Shown here in pieces: positions 1-7,559 of a DNA stretch of 34,088 nt. Source of the DNA: Acidimicrobiaceae bacterium (lineage in GTDB: Bacteria > Actinomycetota > Acidimicrobiia > Acidimicrobiales > RAAP-2). Location: assembly GCA_025463285.1 (NCBI GenBank), contig JAOBWI010000096.1, positions 1 through 34,088 on the forward strand, in the 5' to 3' direction. The notes beneath the pieces were generated by a model, which saw nothing but the letters and a program-made list of their open reading frames with translations, was not told the origin of the DNA and searched no databases. Each line of letters begins with the position of its first letter. The stretch's first letter is position 1. Both the position numbers and the translations under genes were made by a program.

Positions 1-1
1 C

Positions 2-706
2 CGCGCCGACTTCTCGGATCTCCCGGCCGGTGCGGAGGACCCGTCGTCGCTCATGTGGCGAGACCTGTTCGAGCTCAACATCGCGTTGCGCGAGGCGTCG
101 AGGATCTACACCGACCCGGCCATTTTCTCGGCCATTGAGAAGATCGAGCGAGCGACCCGGGTGCCCGTGCAGATTGAGATGACGTCGAACGAGTCGTTGT
201 TAGAGCACGTGGAACGCGCCATTGAGGGTCACGAGCAGATCAAGATCGAGTACACCTCGGGGGTGAGCGACGAGTCCCACGCCCGCGCGATCGAACCCCG
301 TGAGATGAAAGTGTTGAACGGGCACACCTACGTGCGCGCGTACTGCACCAGCCGCGAGGAGTGGCGAACCTTTCGAGTGGATCGCATTAATGCGGTCGTG
401 GCCACCTCCCCCGTGACCGAAGGGCGACCGTTGGACCACGTCACCAACTGGCTCACCCGGGTAGGTGACGAGGGCGACGAGATCGTCGTCATCGTGGAAG
501 CGGCGAACCGCTGGCTCTTTGAACCTCTTCCCGGGGCGCAGTGGCTGGCCCTAAATGACGGGCGACACGCGGTGAAGTTTCGCGCCTCGGACGAACGCTT
601 CGTCGACTACTTGATGCTGCGAGCGGGTGCGGGAGCGGTCGTGGCCACGCCCAAGTACGCCAAAGCTGGCCACGAACTGGCAAAGCGAATCGCCGCCCAG
701 CTCTAG
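2..706 (+). CDS. WYL-domain protein, C-terminal part (5' truncated)
   Basis: The reading frame is open to the left edge, so the gene begins outside the window; 234 residues are visible. The middle carries a WYL-type core: a strand with IKIEYTSG, then REMKVLNGHTYVRAYC, then EEWRTFRVDRI. This is the fold that senses small or nucleic-acid ligands in bacterial transcription factors such as PafB/PafC, DeoR-type WYL regulators and defence-island regulators. The C-terminal 80 residues resemble the WCX extension of those proteins. No helix-turn-helix is visible, but it would lie in the missing N-terminus. The next gene, a relaxase, starts only 26 nt downstream on the same strand, so co-transcription is possible. 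A PafC role is an alternative; the usual tatA/tatC neighbours are absent on the visible side. Confidence 0.75.
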   Translation, partial: RADFSDLPAGAEDPSSLMWRDLFELNIALREASRIYTDPAIFSAIEKIERATRVPVQIEMTSNESLLEHVERAIEGHEQIKIEYTSGVSDESHARAIEPREMKVLNGHTYVRAYCTSREEWRTFRVDRINAVVATSPVTEGRPLDHVTNWLTRVGDEGDEIVVIVEAANRWLFEPLPGAQWLALNDGRHAVKFRASDERFVDYLMLRAGAGAVVATPKYAKAGHELAKRIAAQL

Positions 707-732
707 ACGACCGTTGGGCCCCTCGAAAGAGG

Positions 733-1812
733 GTGCGCGTGCTTCGACTGTTTCCTCATCGAACGAATGACGTCTCGTACTTCACCAACGACGCCGCCCG
801 AGAGCTCGACGGCGTGCGCCCGAGTGGAGCGGGGTGGTGGTTGCGCGGCGGCGGAGACGCGCGAGATCCAGGCATCGTGGAACGCGTGCTGGCGACCAGC
901 CAACGCTCACAGGTACGGGGCTACGACGTCATCCTCGCGGCGCCTCGCCCCATCTCCATCTTGCTCGCCCTCGATCCCGAGGGGGCCCGTGGTGTGGTGG
1001 AGGCTCATCGTGAGTCGGTGCGCGCCGCGATGTCGTACTTAGAAGAGCACGCCCTCGTGGTGCGTGATCGACGCGGCGGTGATGACCGTGAGCACGGCGC
1101 GCGCTGGGAGAGTGTGGTCGGATTCACGCACGGACTAAATCGACACGGCGAGCCGCACCTGCACGATCACGTGCTGGTCGGCGCACGCCCCGCTCACGAA
1201 CGAAACGTTCTCGACGCTCGCGGGCTCTACGCGCACGCCGAAGCGGCGGACGCCCTCTATCGAGCCTCGCTTCGACACGAGGTAGCTCAGCGCACGTCGT
1301 GGTCGGCGTGGCGCTCCTTCGAGGGAGTTGAGCGCGTGGTCGGTCTCGACGAAGGGTACCGAGCACTCTGGTCGGGGCATCACCGCGAGCGGGGCGAGAA
1401 GCTCGTTTGGAGTCGCGACGAGGCGCTCGCCTCGTGGTCTCGCGATCGAGAACGCTTTGAGGAGTTGGGGGCCGTGGCGGCGCCTTCGCATCGCCGAGAT
1501 GTGCTGGATGAGCATCGTTTCGCCGGGGCGCTCGAAGGACGTAGCGACGTGGCTCGCCGCCACGTCGTCACGGCCTGGGCCAACGCGGCACCCTACGGCC
1601 AGGATCCGAAGGAGCTCTCACGATCGATCGATGATCTCTTTCCTCAGCTGGACGGGTGTGGGGTGAGAGAGCGAGCCATCGCCGTTCGTGACGCGCGCAT
1701 GATTTCGACCGTGCGAGAGATCGGCCCGCGGCCGCTCGAACGAGCGTCGCTCGACCAGTGGCGTCAACGATCACGCGACGCGGTTCGCTCCCGTGAAGGT
1801 CGTTCCAGATAG
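733..1812 (+). CDS. MobF/TrwC-type conjugative relaxase domain protein
   Basis: This 359-residue protein has the TrwC relaxase core. A segment with DVILAAPRPISILLAL (about 65-80) matches the strand-helix of MobF relaxases. H142, H144 and H146 in GEPHLHDHV form the metal-binding three-histidine motif. Y16 in VSYF is the only N-terminal tyrosine in the usual catalytic place, whereas TrwC-type enzymes often have tyrosine pairs. Such enzymes nick at oriT and stay covalently bound to the transferred strand. The helicase domain that usually follows in MobF proteins is missing, so this is relaxase-only or a shortened gene. The start is GTG, with a purine-rich stretch directly before it and no clean spacing. 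The 3' end overlaps the convergent coupling ATPase gene by 49 nt, and together they look like a mobilisation module. Confidence 0.8.
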   Translation: MRVLRLFPHRTNDVSYFTNDAARELDGVRPSGAGWWLRGGGDARDPGIVERVLATSQRSQVRGYDVILAAPRPISILLALDPEGARGVVEAHRESVRAAMSYLEEHALVVRDRRGGDDREHGARWESVVGFTHGLNRHGEPHLHDHVLVGARPAHERNVLDARGLYAHAEAADALYRASLRHEVAQRTSWSAWRSFEGVERVVGLDEGYRALWSGHHRERGEKLVWSRDEALASWSRDRERFEELGAVAAPSHRRDVLDEHRFAGALEGRSDVARRHVVTAWANAAPYGQDPKELSRSIDDLFPQLDGCGVRERAIAVRDARMISTVREIGPRPLERASLDQWRQRSRDAVRSREGRSR

Positions 1813-3071
1813 GGTCGAAAGCGTTGATCGCGGTAGGCCGGAGTTAACTGAATCCACTGAAGGTGGTTGCGGGCGTCAAGACCGAGGGCGAAACCGTCGC
1901 GACCCTGGGCCAGTTCGCTCAGCGACACGCGGGCGCGCTCTACCCAGTTGGTGGAGTGACTGAGGGTGCGGCCCTTACGGTCACGTTGGACGCTGGGAGA
2001 GGCCGTGAGCTCGCGGCCCGCGAGGTGGCGAAGCATCTCGAGCGTGGAACGATCCGCGATGCCCGGCAAGATAACCGTGGAGGGGAAGAGGGAGAGGAAG
2101 CCCTCGCCCGACGTGCCCCACCGGCTGCGGGCTTGGCTGAGATCTTGAAGACAGGCCAGGGTCAGCACGCCCTGACCGCCGCCCTCGGAGACGATGCTGG
2201 CGAGTCGGGGCAACGGGGCCACGTTGGCCACTTCATCCAGGGCGAGTAGCAAGCGCGCTCCGTTCGCGTGACGGTCGTAGGTCGCGTGCACCAACTCCTC
2301 GATGAGACCGACCACAAGGGGAGTAGAGACGGCCTGGTGGCGACTCGGGGCCACGATGTGCAGCTGATGAGGCCCTCTGAGGAACTCATCAATGTCGAGC
2401 GGCGCCTCGCGAGCGGACGCGCGTGCGGCCTCGGTACGTACCCCAGCGAAGAGTCCCGCGGCGGTCGACCAGATACTCGAACGCTCTCGCTCTTCGGTCG
2501 CCATAACACCGCGCAAGAGGGTGACCGAGGGATGGAGGTCGCCGTGATGGTCGTTGAGTTCGCGCAACAGATCGGCGCACGATCGCTCATCCACGCGCGC
2601 GGCCAACTGACCGAGGGACTCGCCTTTCAGCGCGCTCGCGTGCATCATGGGAGCGACCAACGCACCCGCTCGCTCGGTCCAGTGGTCGTCACTTCGATCG
2701 CCACGACCGCGCCGCGCGACGTCAAGGAGACTCCGCGACGCCAAAACAGCGCCATCCCAGGTTAAAGATTGTCTTAAAGGTGAGTAACCCACGCGGTGCA
2801 CTCGAGGCGGTGTGGTGACCGTTCCTGATGGATCGAAGAGCAACGTTGCGCCATCACGACGTGCGTTCGACATCAACGACACGACGTCGTTCTTCGTTGA
2901 CGTCACCACGCAGGGATCGTTTGTCATCAGGAGATTCGGAACGATGATGGACGTGGTCTTTCCACTTCGCGTCGGACCTAACACGAGTGTTGAACGTTCG
3001 CTTCCACTCATCGCGTCACCGTGTGCACCTCGACCTAAGTAGACGCCGGAGAGTTTGTGCACGATGCACAT
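1764..3071 (-). CDS. VirD4/TraG-type coupling ATPase
   Basis: This 435-residue AAA+/HerA-FtsK-class ATPase resembles the soluble part of type IV coupling proteins. Walker A is GPTRSGKT at about 32-39 and Walker B is LLLALDE at about 274-280, followed by the VANVAPLPRL stretch typical of TraG/VirD4. Further downstream is GGGQGVLTLACLQDLSQ, another family hallmark. Coupling proteins bring the relaxosome to the secretion channel. VirD4/TraG proteins normally start with two membrane helices; here Walker A lies only 31 residues from the ATG and no hydrophobic N-terminus exists. The protein is therefore soluble, truncated or anchored by a partner. It faces the relaxase gene tail to tail. No other T4SS genes are in the window. 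Confidence 0.8.
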   Translation of the reverse strand: MCIVHKLSGVYLGRGAHGDAMSGSERSTLVLGPTRSGKTTSIIVPNLLMTNDPCVVTSTKNDVVSLMSNARRDGATLLFDPSGTVTTPPRVHRVGYSPLRQSLTWDGAVLASRSLLDVARRGRGDRSDDHWTERAGALVAPMMHASALKGESLGQLAARVDERSCADLLRELNDHHGDLHPSVTLLRGVMATEERERSSIWSTAAGLFAGVRTEAARASAREAPLDIDEFLRGPHQLHIVAPSRHQAVSTPLVVGLIEELVHATYDRHANGARLLLALDEVANVAPLPRLASIVSEGGGQGVLTLACLQDLSQARSRWGTSGEGFLSLFPSTVILPGIADRSTLEMLRHLAGRELTASPSVQRDRKGRTLSHSTNWVERARVSLSELAQGRDGFALGLDARNHLQWIQLTPAYRDQRFRPYLERPSRERTASRDR

Positions 3072-3355
3072 CGTTCGTAAATAACTTCGAAATGCTTGAC
3101 ATTGGTGTGAATAACGACTGAACTTTTAGATGTCCTTCTGCGGAGGAGGCCAATGTTGTTCGTCGTCATTATTTATTACGGCGAAAAACGCTCCTTCGTG
3201 TAGGGCCGTGCACTGCGATCAGTCGCCGTACAGCCGTGAGGTTGGGTGGCACATGGCCGAGTTCACGAGATATCAATGCGGTGACTGTATTGAGAACACC
3301 ACGTAGGTGCCTCGGGGTCCCAAGTTGATTCAACGTTGAGTCCCAAGGAGGGAAA
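3072..3355. other. Intergenic promoter region between coupling ATPase and H1-like gene
   Basis: No credible gene is seen here. It serves two divergent genes and is AT-richer than its flanks. On the plus strand a perfect -35-like TTGACA lies at 3096-3101, but the hexamer 17 nt further on (3119-3124, TGAACT) is a poor -10. A perfect 10-base palindrome, TCAACGTTGA, sits at 3330-3339, six bases before the Shine-Dalgarno AAGGAGG at 3345-3351. It could be an operator or a small leader hairpin. Confidence 0.35.
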
Positions 3356-3649
3356 GTGGCACCAGCCGCGAAGAAGAAGGCTCCAGCCAAGAAGGCTCCA
3401 GCCAAGAAGAGGGCCGCCGCCAAGAAGGCTCCGGCTAAGAAGAAGGCCGCCGCCAAGAAGGCTCCGGCTAAGAAGCGTCCCGCTGCAAAGAAGGCCGCGA
3501 AGAAGCGTCCTGCGGCGAAGAAGGCCGCGAAGAAGCGTCCTGCGGCAAAGAAGGCCGCGAAGAAGCGTCCTGCGGCGAAGAAGGCTGCGAAGAAGCGTCC
3601 TGCGGCGAAGAAGACCGTGGCAAAGAGGACCGCAGCAAAGAAGGCGTAG
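3356..3649 (+). CDS. Histone H1-like Lys/Ala/Pro-rich nucleoid protein
   Basis: The whole 97-residue protein is low-complexity Lys-Ala-Pro sequence built from PAKK and AAKK motifs. It resembles the C-terminal tail of eukaryotic histone H1 and the tails of mycobacterial HupB. Such tails bind DNA or RNA without sequence specificity and condense the nucleoid. No folded domain is present. The GTG start is fixed by a near-perfect Shine-Dalgarno AAGGAGG at 3345-3351, four bases upstream, suggesting strong translation. The C-terminal half is a 30-bp tandem repeat. A strong hairpin terminator follows. The long antisense frame over this gene (AAFFAAGRF repeats) is only its mirror. Confidence 0.8.
   Translation: MAPAAKKKAPAKKAPAKKRAAAKKAPAKKKAAAKKAPAKKRPAAKKAAKKRPAAKKAAKKRPAAKKAAKKRPAAKKAAKKRPAAKKTVAKRTAAKKA
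3470..3619 (+). repeat. Five in-frame 30-bp tandem repeats in the H1-like gene
   Basis: Five consecutive 30-base units start at 3470, 3500, 3530, 3560 and 3590, each beginning AAGAAGCGTCC. They encode the decapeptide KKRPAAKKAA; the last unit diverges at its end (KKTV). Differences between units are mainly third-position changes. Copy number would be expected to vary between strains through slippage or recombination. Confidence 0.9.
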
Positions 3650-3674
3650 TCAACTCTCACCTGAGAGCGTGTGT

Positions 3675-3700
3675 TCGAGGGGGCCGCGAGGCCCCCTCGA
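3675..3700. terminator. Strong bidirectional hairpin terminator
   Basis: The arms at 3675-3685 and 3690-3700 pair perfectly over 11 bp (TCGAGGGGGCC with GGCCCCCTCGA) around a GCGA tetraloop. It lies between the convergent H1-like gene and cofC. No clear U-tract follows on either strand, as is common in high-GC actinobacteria. Confidence 0.75.
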
Positions 3701-3707
3701 GTGCCGT

Positions 3708-4256
3708 CTAAGGGGCTTGGAGGTCGCTCGCCTCGTCGACGTCGTAACGCCACGGACTATCGGTGATGGTCCGAACGCTCAGCTCGAGACGCTCGGCCTC
3801 GCGATAGTGCTTCATCGCCGAGTCCGCGCCGTAGCGGAAGTGAAAGTCAAGGCCCGTGGGCACGACCAGCACGTTGGTACCGCGCGACAGGTGGTCGGTG
3901 ATGATCGTGATCCCCGGGTCGGGGTGAAACTCGCCAAGACCCTCTGGCTCACGCAGATCACCGTGAACCACGATGACTCGCTCGAAGAGTTCTCCGAGAC
4001 GCTCGTAGGCGTTCTGCACCGCTTCGTTGAGGTTGGTGGCCGCTGACTCGAGAGCCTCCACTCCGAGGTCGCGAGCGAATCGGGTGACGCTAGGGGACTC
4101 GCTGAGAACGACGACTCGTCGCGGCGCGCAACTTCGAATCACCCCCGTCGCGAGATCGCTCGCGAGAGTCGTCACGTCGTTGACGCCTCCTCGGCGTAGG
4201 CGGTTCTTGGCGACCTCGAAGGGTTTCAGCGGCACTACAAAAACCTCGTTCACCAT
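3708..4256 (-). CDS. fbiD: CofC/FbiD-type 2-phospholactate / PEP guanylyltransferase (coenzyme F420)
   Basis: This nucleotidyltransferase-fold enzyme transfers GMP from GTP to phosphoenolpyruvate (FbiD, actinobacteria) or 2-phospholactate (CofC), making the precursor of the F420 side chain. In the 182-residue protein the order is: VVPLKPFEVAKNRL (7-20, GTP binding), VVHGDLREPEGL (96-107, metal-binding Asp), SRGTNVLVVP (124-133), FRYGADSAMKH (140-150) and DVDEASDL (172-179), all family hallmarks. The start at 4256 was chosen because homologous sequence begins at MVNEVFVVPLK; the frame runs 59 codons further upstream, but only as an overlap with rnhB. The gene starts four bases from the divergent rnhB start, and no Shine-Dalgarno is visible. 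No other F420 genes are in the window. Confidence 0.8.
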   Translation of the reverse strand: MVNEVFVVPLKPFEVAKNRLRRGGVNDVTTLASDLATGVIRSCAPRRVVVLSESPSVTRFARDLGVEALESAATNLNEAVQNAYERLGELFERVIVVHGDLREPEGLGEFHPDPGITIITDHLSRGTNVLVVPTGLDFHFRYGADSAMKHYREAERLELSVRTITDSPWRYDVDEASDLQAP

Positions 4257-4260
4257 AGGG

Positions 4261-5022
4261 ATGAATCGTAGGCGCCCACGCTCTCGGTACCATTTGGAGG
4301 TGCCACGTAGAGGACCCGATCTTCTCGCCCGCGAGAGGGCTCTCGTCGAGCGCGGGGAGGTGGTCGTCGGCATTGACGAAGTCGGTCGCGGAGCCCTCGC
4401 CGGACCTCTGACCGTCGGAGCCGTGGTGCTCACTCACGCCACCAGGGCCCCTAAGGGCTTGACTGATTCCAAACTTCTGACGTCCCGTGAACGTGAAGCG
4501 CTCGTCGGACCGTTGGAGGCCTGGGCCACGAACTGGTCGCTCGGTTCGGTCAGCTCCAATGAGATCGACCGGTGGGGACTTCGCCTGGCCCTGGCCGTTG
4601 CCGCCACGCGTGCCATTGACGGACTCTCCGTGTCGCCAACCCACGCCCTCTTGGACGGGCCCTTTAATTTGCTCGACGCGCCTCTTCGCCTCGAGGATCA
4701 GTGGAACAACGCGCCTGAGTTGCGTTACGCCTCTTTGTCCCACACGACCCTTATCAAGGGCGACCGCTTGTGCGCCTCCATAGCGGCCGCCTCGGTCCTT
4801 GCCAAGGTCCATCGAGATCGAACCATGGTCGAGTTGGCGGACGAGTTCCCCCCGTACGGCTGGGCGGACAATAAAGGGTACGGCGCCCCCCAGCATCGTC
4901 GGGCGCTCTTTGAGTTGGGGCCATGTTGCTATCACCGCGTGACGTGGAAGTTAAACGTTCCCGGCGAACTTGACGTCGGGCAAAAACCCTCGGAGCCGAC
5001 ATTCTCCAACGAGGATCTTTAG
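4261..5022 (+). CDS. rnhB: Ribonuclease HII
   Basis: Ribonuclease HII cuts the RNA strand of RNA:DNA hybrids and removes single ribonucleotides from DNA. In this 253-residue frame the catalytic acids are visible: D39 and E40 in GIDEVGRGALAGP, D132 in LLDGPFN and D186 in AKVHRDR. LTDSKLL (68-74) and YGWADNKGYG are also family motifs. The ATG at 4261 is the first start not overlapping the divergent cofC/fbiD coding sequence. A GTG at 4300 preceded by GGAGG is possible but has no spacing. Four bases separate the two divergent starts, so either transcripts are leaderless or promoters lie inside the neighbouring genes. Confidence 0.9.
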   Translation: MNRRRPRSRYHLEVPRRGPDLLARERALVERGEVVVGIDEVGRGALAGPLTVGAVVLTHATRAPKGLTDSKLLTSREREALVGPLEAWATNWSLGSVSSNEIDRWGLRLALAVAATRAIDGLSVSPTHALLDGPFNLLDAPLRLEDQWNNAPELRYASLSHTTLIKGDRLCASIAAASVLAKVHRDRTMVELADEFPPYGWADNKGYGAPQHRRALFELGPCCYHRVTWKLNVPGELDVGQKPSEPTFSNEDL

Positions 5023-5031
5023 TACCGCCAA

Positions 5032-5130
5032 CTAACGCCGGTGGCTCCTCGACCACACCATCAAGAGGCCGATGATCACCAGTCCCACCACGACGTAGGG
5101 CGTGGGTGCGGAATGAGATGCCGCGATCAT
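5032..5130 (-). CDS. Possible 32-residue single-pass membrane microprotein
   Basis: A short minus-strand frame runs from ATG at 5130 to TAG at 5032. It has a polar start (MIAASHSAPTP), one 15-residue hydrophobic helix (YVVVGLVIIGLLMVW) and a basic tail (SRSHRR). This is a typical layout for small bacterial membrane proteins. An in-frame stop lies four codons upstream of the ATG, so this is the full frame. No Shine-Dalgarno is visible, and the frame ends 9 nt from the rnhB stop. Hydrophobic runs in such short frames can arise by chance. The rest of the gap to 5310 shows no gene. Confidence 0.3.
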   Translation of the reverse strand: MIAASHSAPTPYVVVGLVIIGLLMVWSRSHRR

Positions 5131-5310
5131 CGGACGATGCTAGTGCCCGTCGGCTTGACCTGACATGTTCGCGGCTCATCGACGACGGGGCCCGACCAAC
5201 GTGTTGGAGTAGCCGCTCGAACAGACACTGTTTCGAAGAACAGCTAGGCCTCTTCCGAGGCGTCGTTGACCCAGTGACGATTGGCCCCGTAAGACTATGA
5301 TCAGTCGGTC

Positions 5311-7350
5311 ATGTCCGAACTGCTCTCAGTAAGCAATCTGAAGGTGCAATTTAGATCTCGGGACACAGTAGCGACCGCCGTTGACGATATGTCACTCGTT
5401 GTCAACAAGGGTGAGTGCGTTGGACTCGTCGGCGAATCGGGGTGCGGGAAGACAACAACGGGTCTCGCCATCATGCGCCTCCTGCCCGGTACCGGAAAAA
5501 TCGTCGGGGGCAATGTGGTGCTCGACGGCGTGGATCTCGCGAGCTTGAGCGAGAAGGAGATGCAGCGTCAACGCGGCCGCAGTATCGCCCTCGTTCCTCA
5601 AGATCCCATGAGTTCGCTCAATCCCACCACCAAGATCGGCCGCCAGATTGGCGAAGGCATGAGAATCCACTTCGGAGTGGGCGAAGAAGAGGCGCGTAAG
5701 CGAGCGCTGGAGGTGCTTGAGATGGTCGAGATGCCTCGACCTTCTGAGCGTCTGGACCAGTACCCCTTCGAACTCTCCGGCGGACTGCGACAGCGGGTCA
5801 TCATCGCCATGGGCCTGGTGTGTAGTCCGACGCTACTCATCGCCGACGAACCGACCACCGCGCTGGACGTCACCATTCAGGCTCAGATTCTCGACATTCT
5901 CGATAACTTGCGAAAAGACCTGGGCATGGCCATGCTGCTCATAACCCACGACATGGGAGTCATCGCCGGTCGTGCCGACCGCGTGGTCGTCATGTACGCG
6001 GGCAAAAAGGCCGAAGAGGCATCGACGTTTGATCTTTTTAATTCGATGCGCCACCCCTACACGCAAGCGCTGCTGGCCTCCATGCCCAATCTGGAGAACA
6101 CGACCAAGCATCGTTTGGCCTCGATCGCGGGCATGCCACCGGCTCTCACCAAAGAGATCGTCGCCTGCCGATTCGCGCCGCGCTGCGCCTACGCCACCGA
6201 CCAGTGTCGAAGCGAGGACCCGCCGATGACCCTGGAAGGTGGGCACGCCTTCGCGTGTTTTCATCCCACCGACGGACCCCTGCCGGTGGTGCTGGTCGCC
6301 GCGTCACCCGCCACGTCGGTTACGTCGGCCGCCACGTCGGGCGTCACCAAGACCGAACTCGTGCGCGCCGTTGGTCTGGTCAAGGAGTTCGAGGTGAAGG
6401 GCGGACTCATTCGCCACAAAGTGGGAGCAATCCACGCCGTCTCCAACGTCAGCTTCTCCCTCACCGAAGGTGAGACCTTCGGGTTGGTGGGAGAGTCGGG
6501 TTGCGGAAAGACGACGATCGGTCGCATGCTGGTGGGCCTCGAGCCTCTCACGTCCGGCGAGATATTTTTTGACAACAAGCTCGTGTCGGCCCGCGGTCAC
6601 AAGCCGTCGAGGGCCGATCGTCGTGATCGTCAGATGATGTTCCAAGATCCGTACTCGTCACTCGATCCGCGCATGAAAGTGGCGCAGATCATTGGGGAGC
6701 CGCTCGCCGTGCAGGGTGACGGTGACAAGGTGCAACAGAGAGATCGGGTGTACGAACTTCTCGCCTCGGTAGGTTTGGACCGTGGTGCGGCTGACCGGTA
6801 CCCTCACGAGTTTTCGGGCGGCCAGCGCCAACGGATTGGATTCGCCCGGGCGCTAGCTCTCAACCCACGACTGATTGTCGCTGACGAGCCGGTCTCGGCT
6901 CTCGACGTCTCCGTTCAGGCCCAAATCTTGAACCTCATGAAGGAGCTTCAGCGCGAGCATCGACTCTCCTACGTGATGGTCAGCCACGATCTGGCCGTGA
7001 TTTACTACATGGCCGATACCATCGCCGTAATGTACCTCGGCAAGATCGTCGAGTTGGGCGACGCGGAGTCGGTCTTTCGCTCGCCGGCGCACCCGTACAC
7101 CCAGGGCCTGCTCGACGCCGTACCGGTGCCCGACCCGGCCCGCGCTCGACAGCGTCGCGGATTCCAGGTGCACGGGGAGTTGCCCTCGGCGCTGCATCCA
7201 CCTTCGGGGTGCCGCTTTCGCACTCGTTGCCCTAAAGCGCAAGAACTCTGCAGCGTGGAAGAACCGCTCTTGCGTAGTTTCGCCGCGACCCAAGAGGCGG
7301 CTTGCCACTTTCCACTGAAAACGCCCGTGACGGTGGGCTCGAAAATCTAG
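5311..7350 (+). CDS. Fused double ATPase of a peptide-type ABC importer (DppD-DppF)
   Basis: This 679-residue protein joins two ABC ATPases that drive import of peptides, nickel or similar ligands. Domain 1: Walker A GESGCGKTT (41-49), signature ELSGGLRQR (154-162), Walker B LLIADEP (175-181), then the oligopeptide C-terminal motif CRFAPRCAYATDQC (286-299). A flexible Ala/Thr-rich linker covers about 325-350. Domain 2: Walker A at 394-402, signature FSGGQRQR (501-508), Walker B LIVADEP (521-527), and a second C-terminal Cys motif (GCRFRTRCPKAQELC). Both sites look intact. In most bacteria these are two genes; fused forms are known. The permeases and binding proteins lie just downstream on the opposite strand. 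No Shine-Dalgarno is evident before the ATG. Confidence 0.92.
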   Translation: MSELLSVSNLKVQFRSRDTVATAVDDMSLVVNKGECVGLVGESGCGKTTTGLAIMRLLPGTGKIVGGNVVLDGVDLASLSEKEMQRQRGRSIALVPQDPMSSLNPTTKIGRQIGEGMRIHFGVGEEEARKRALEVLEMVEMPRPSERLDQYPFELSGGLRQRVIIAMGLVCSPTLLIADEPTTALDVTIQAQILDILDNLRKDLGMAMLLITHDMGVIAGRADRVVVMYAGKKAEEASTFDLFNSMRHPYTQALLASMPNLENTTKHRLASIAGMPPALTKEIVACRFAPRCAYATDQCRSEDPPMTLEGGHAFACFHPTDGPLPVVLVAASPATSVTSAATSGVTKTELVRAVGLVKEFEVKGGLIRHKVGAIHAVSNVSFSLTEGETFGLVGESGCGKTTIGRMLVGLEPLTSGEIFFDNKLVSARGHKPSRADRRDRQMMFQDPYSSLDPRMKVAQIIGEPLAVQGDGDKVQQRDRVYELLASVGLDRGAADRYPHEFSGGQRQRIGFARALALNPRLIVADEPVSALDVSVQAQILNLMKELQREHRLSYVMVSHDLAVIYYMADTIAVMYLGKIVELGDAESVFRSPAHPYTQGLLDAVPVPDPARARQRRGFQVHGELPSALHPPSGCRFRTRCPKAQELCSVEEPLLRSFAATQEAACHFPLKTPVTVGSKI

Positions 7351-7440
7351 TTCACCGAGGCGGCGTCTCTCAACAGAGTCGCCTCGCTGCTCCGCCCACA
7401 GACCTTGTTGACACTTCCTTCAGCCTGAATCGAACCCCTC

Positions 7441-7467
7441 GTGCTGTGGGGCTGTTCCCCACTGCAC
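7441..7467. terminator. Hairpin between convergent transporter genes
   Basis: The 11-base arms 7441-7451 and 7457-7467 pair with one internal mismatch around a five-base loop. It lies between the ends of the double ATPase gene and the permease gene, where a bidirectional terminator is expected. No U-tract is present. The remaining 7351-7559 shows no gene. Confidence 0.4.
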
Positions 7468-7559
7468 GAGGACGCAACATGTACGCCGCAGCACCACTCA
7501 CACTAAGTGGTCGTCGTCACACACCTGAGTCGCGTCAATAACCCGTCTGGGCAGAACAC

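Noticed and set aside
3470..3619. Regular 30-bp repeats as a possible CRISPR array
   Set aside because: The units are contiguous without spacers, are in frame and code for KKRPAAKKAA.
3169..3753. 194-codon minus-strand frame with AAFFAAGRF repeats
   Set aside because: It is the mirror of the Lys/Ala repeats of the H1-like gene, not a membrane protein.
4090..4935. 281-codon minus-strand frame over rnhB
   Set aside because: It is antisense to all RNase HII catalytic motifs.
7493..7511. Small hairpin ACCACT/AGTGGT between the transporter genes
   Set aside because: The 6-bp stem has no U-tract and the longer hairpin at 7441-7467 is the better terminator.
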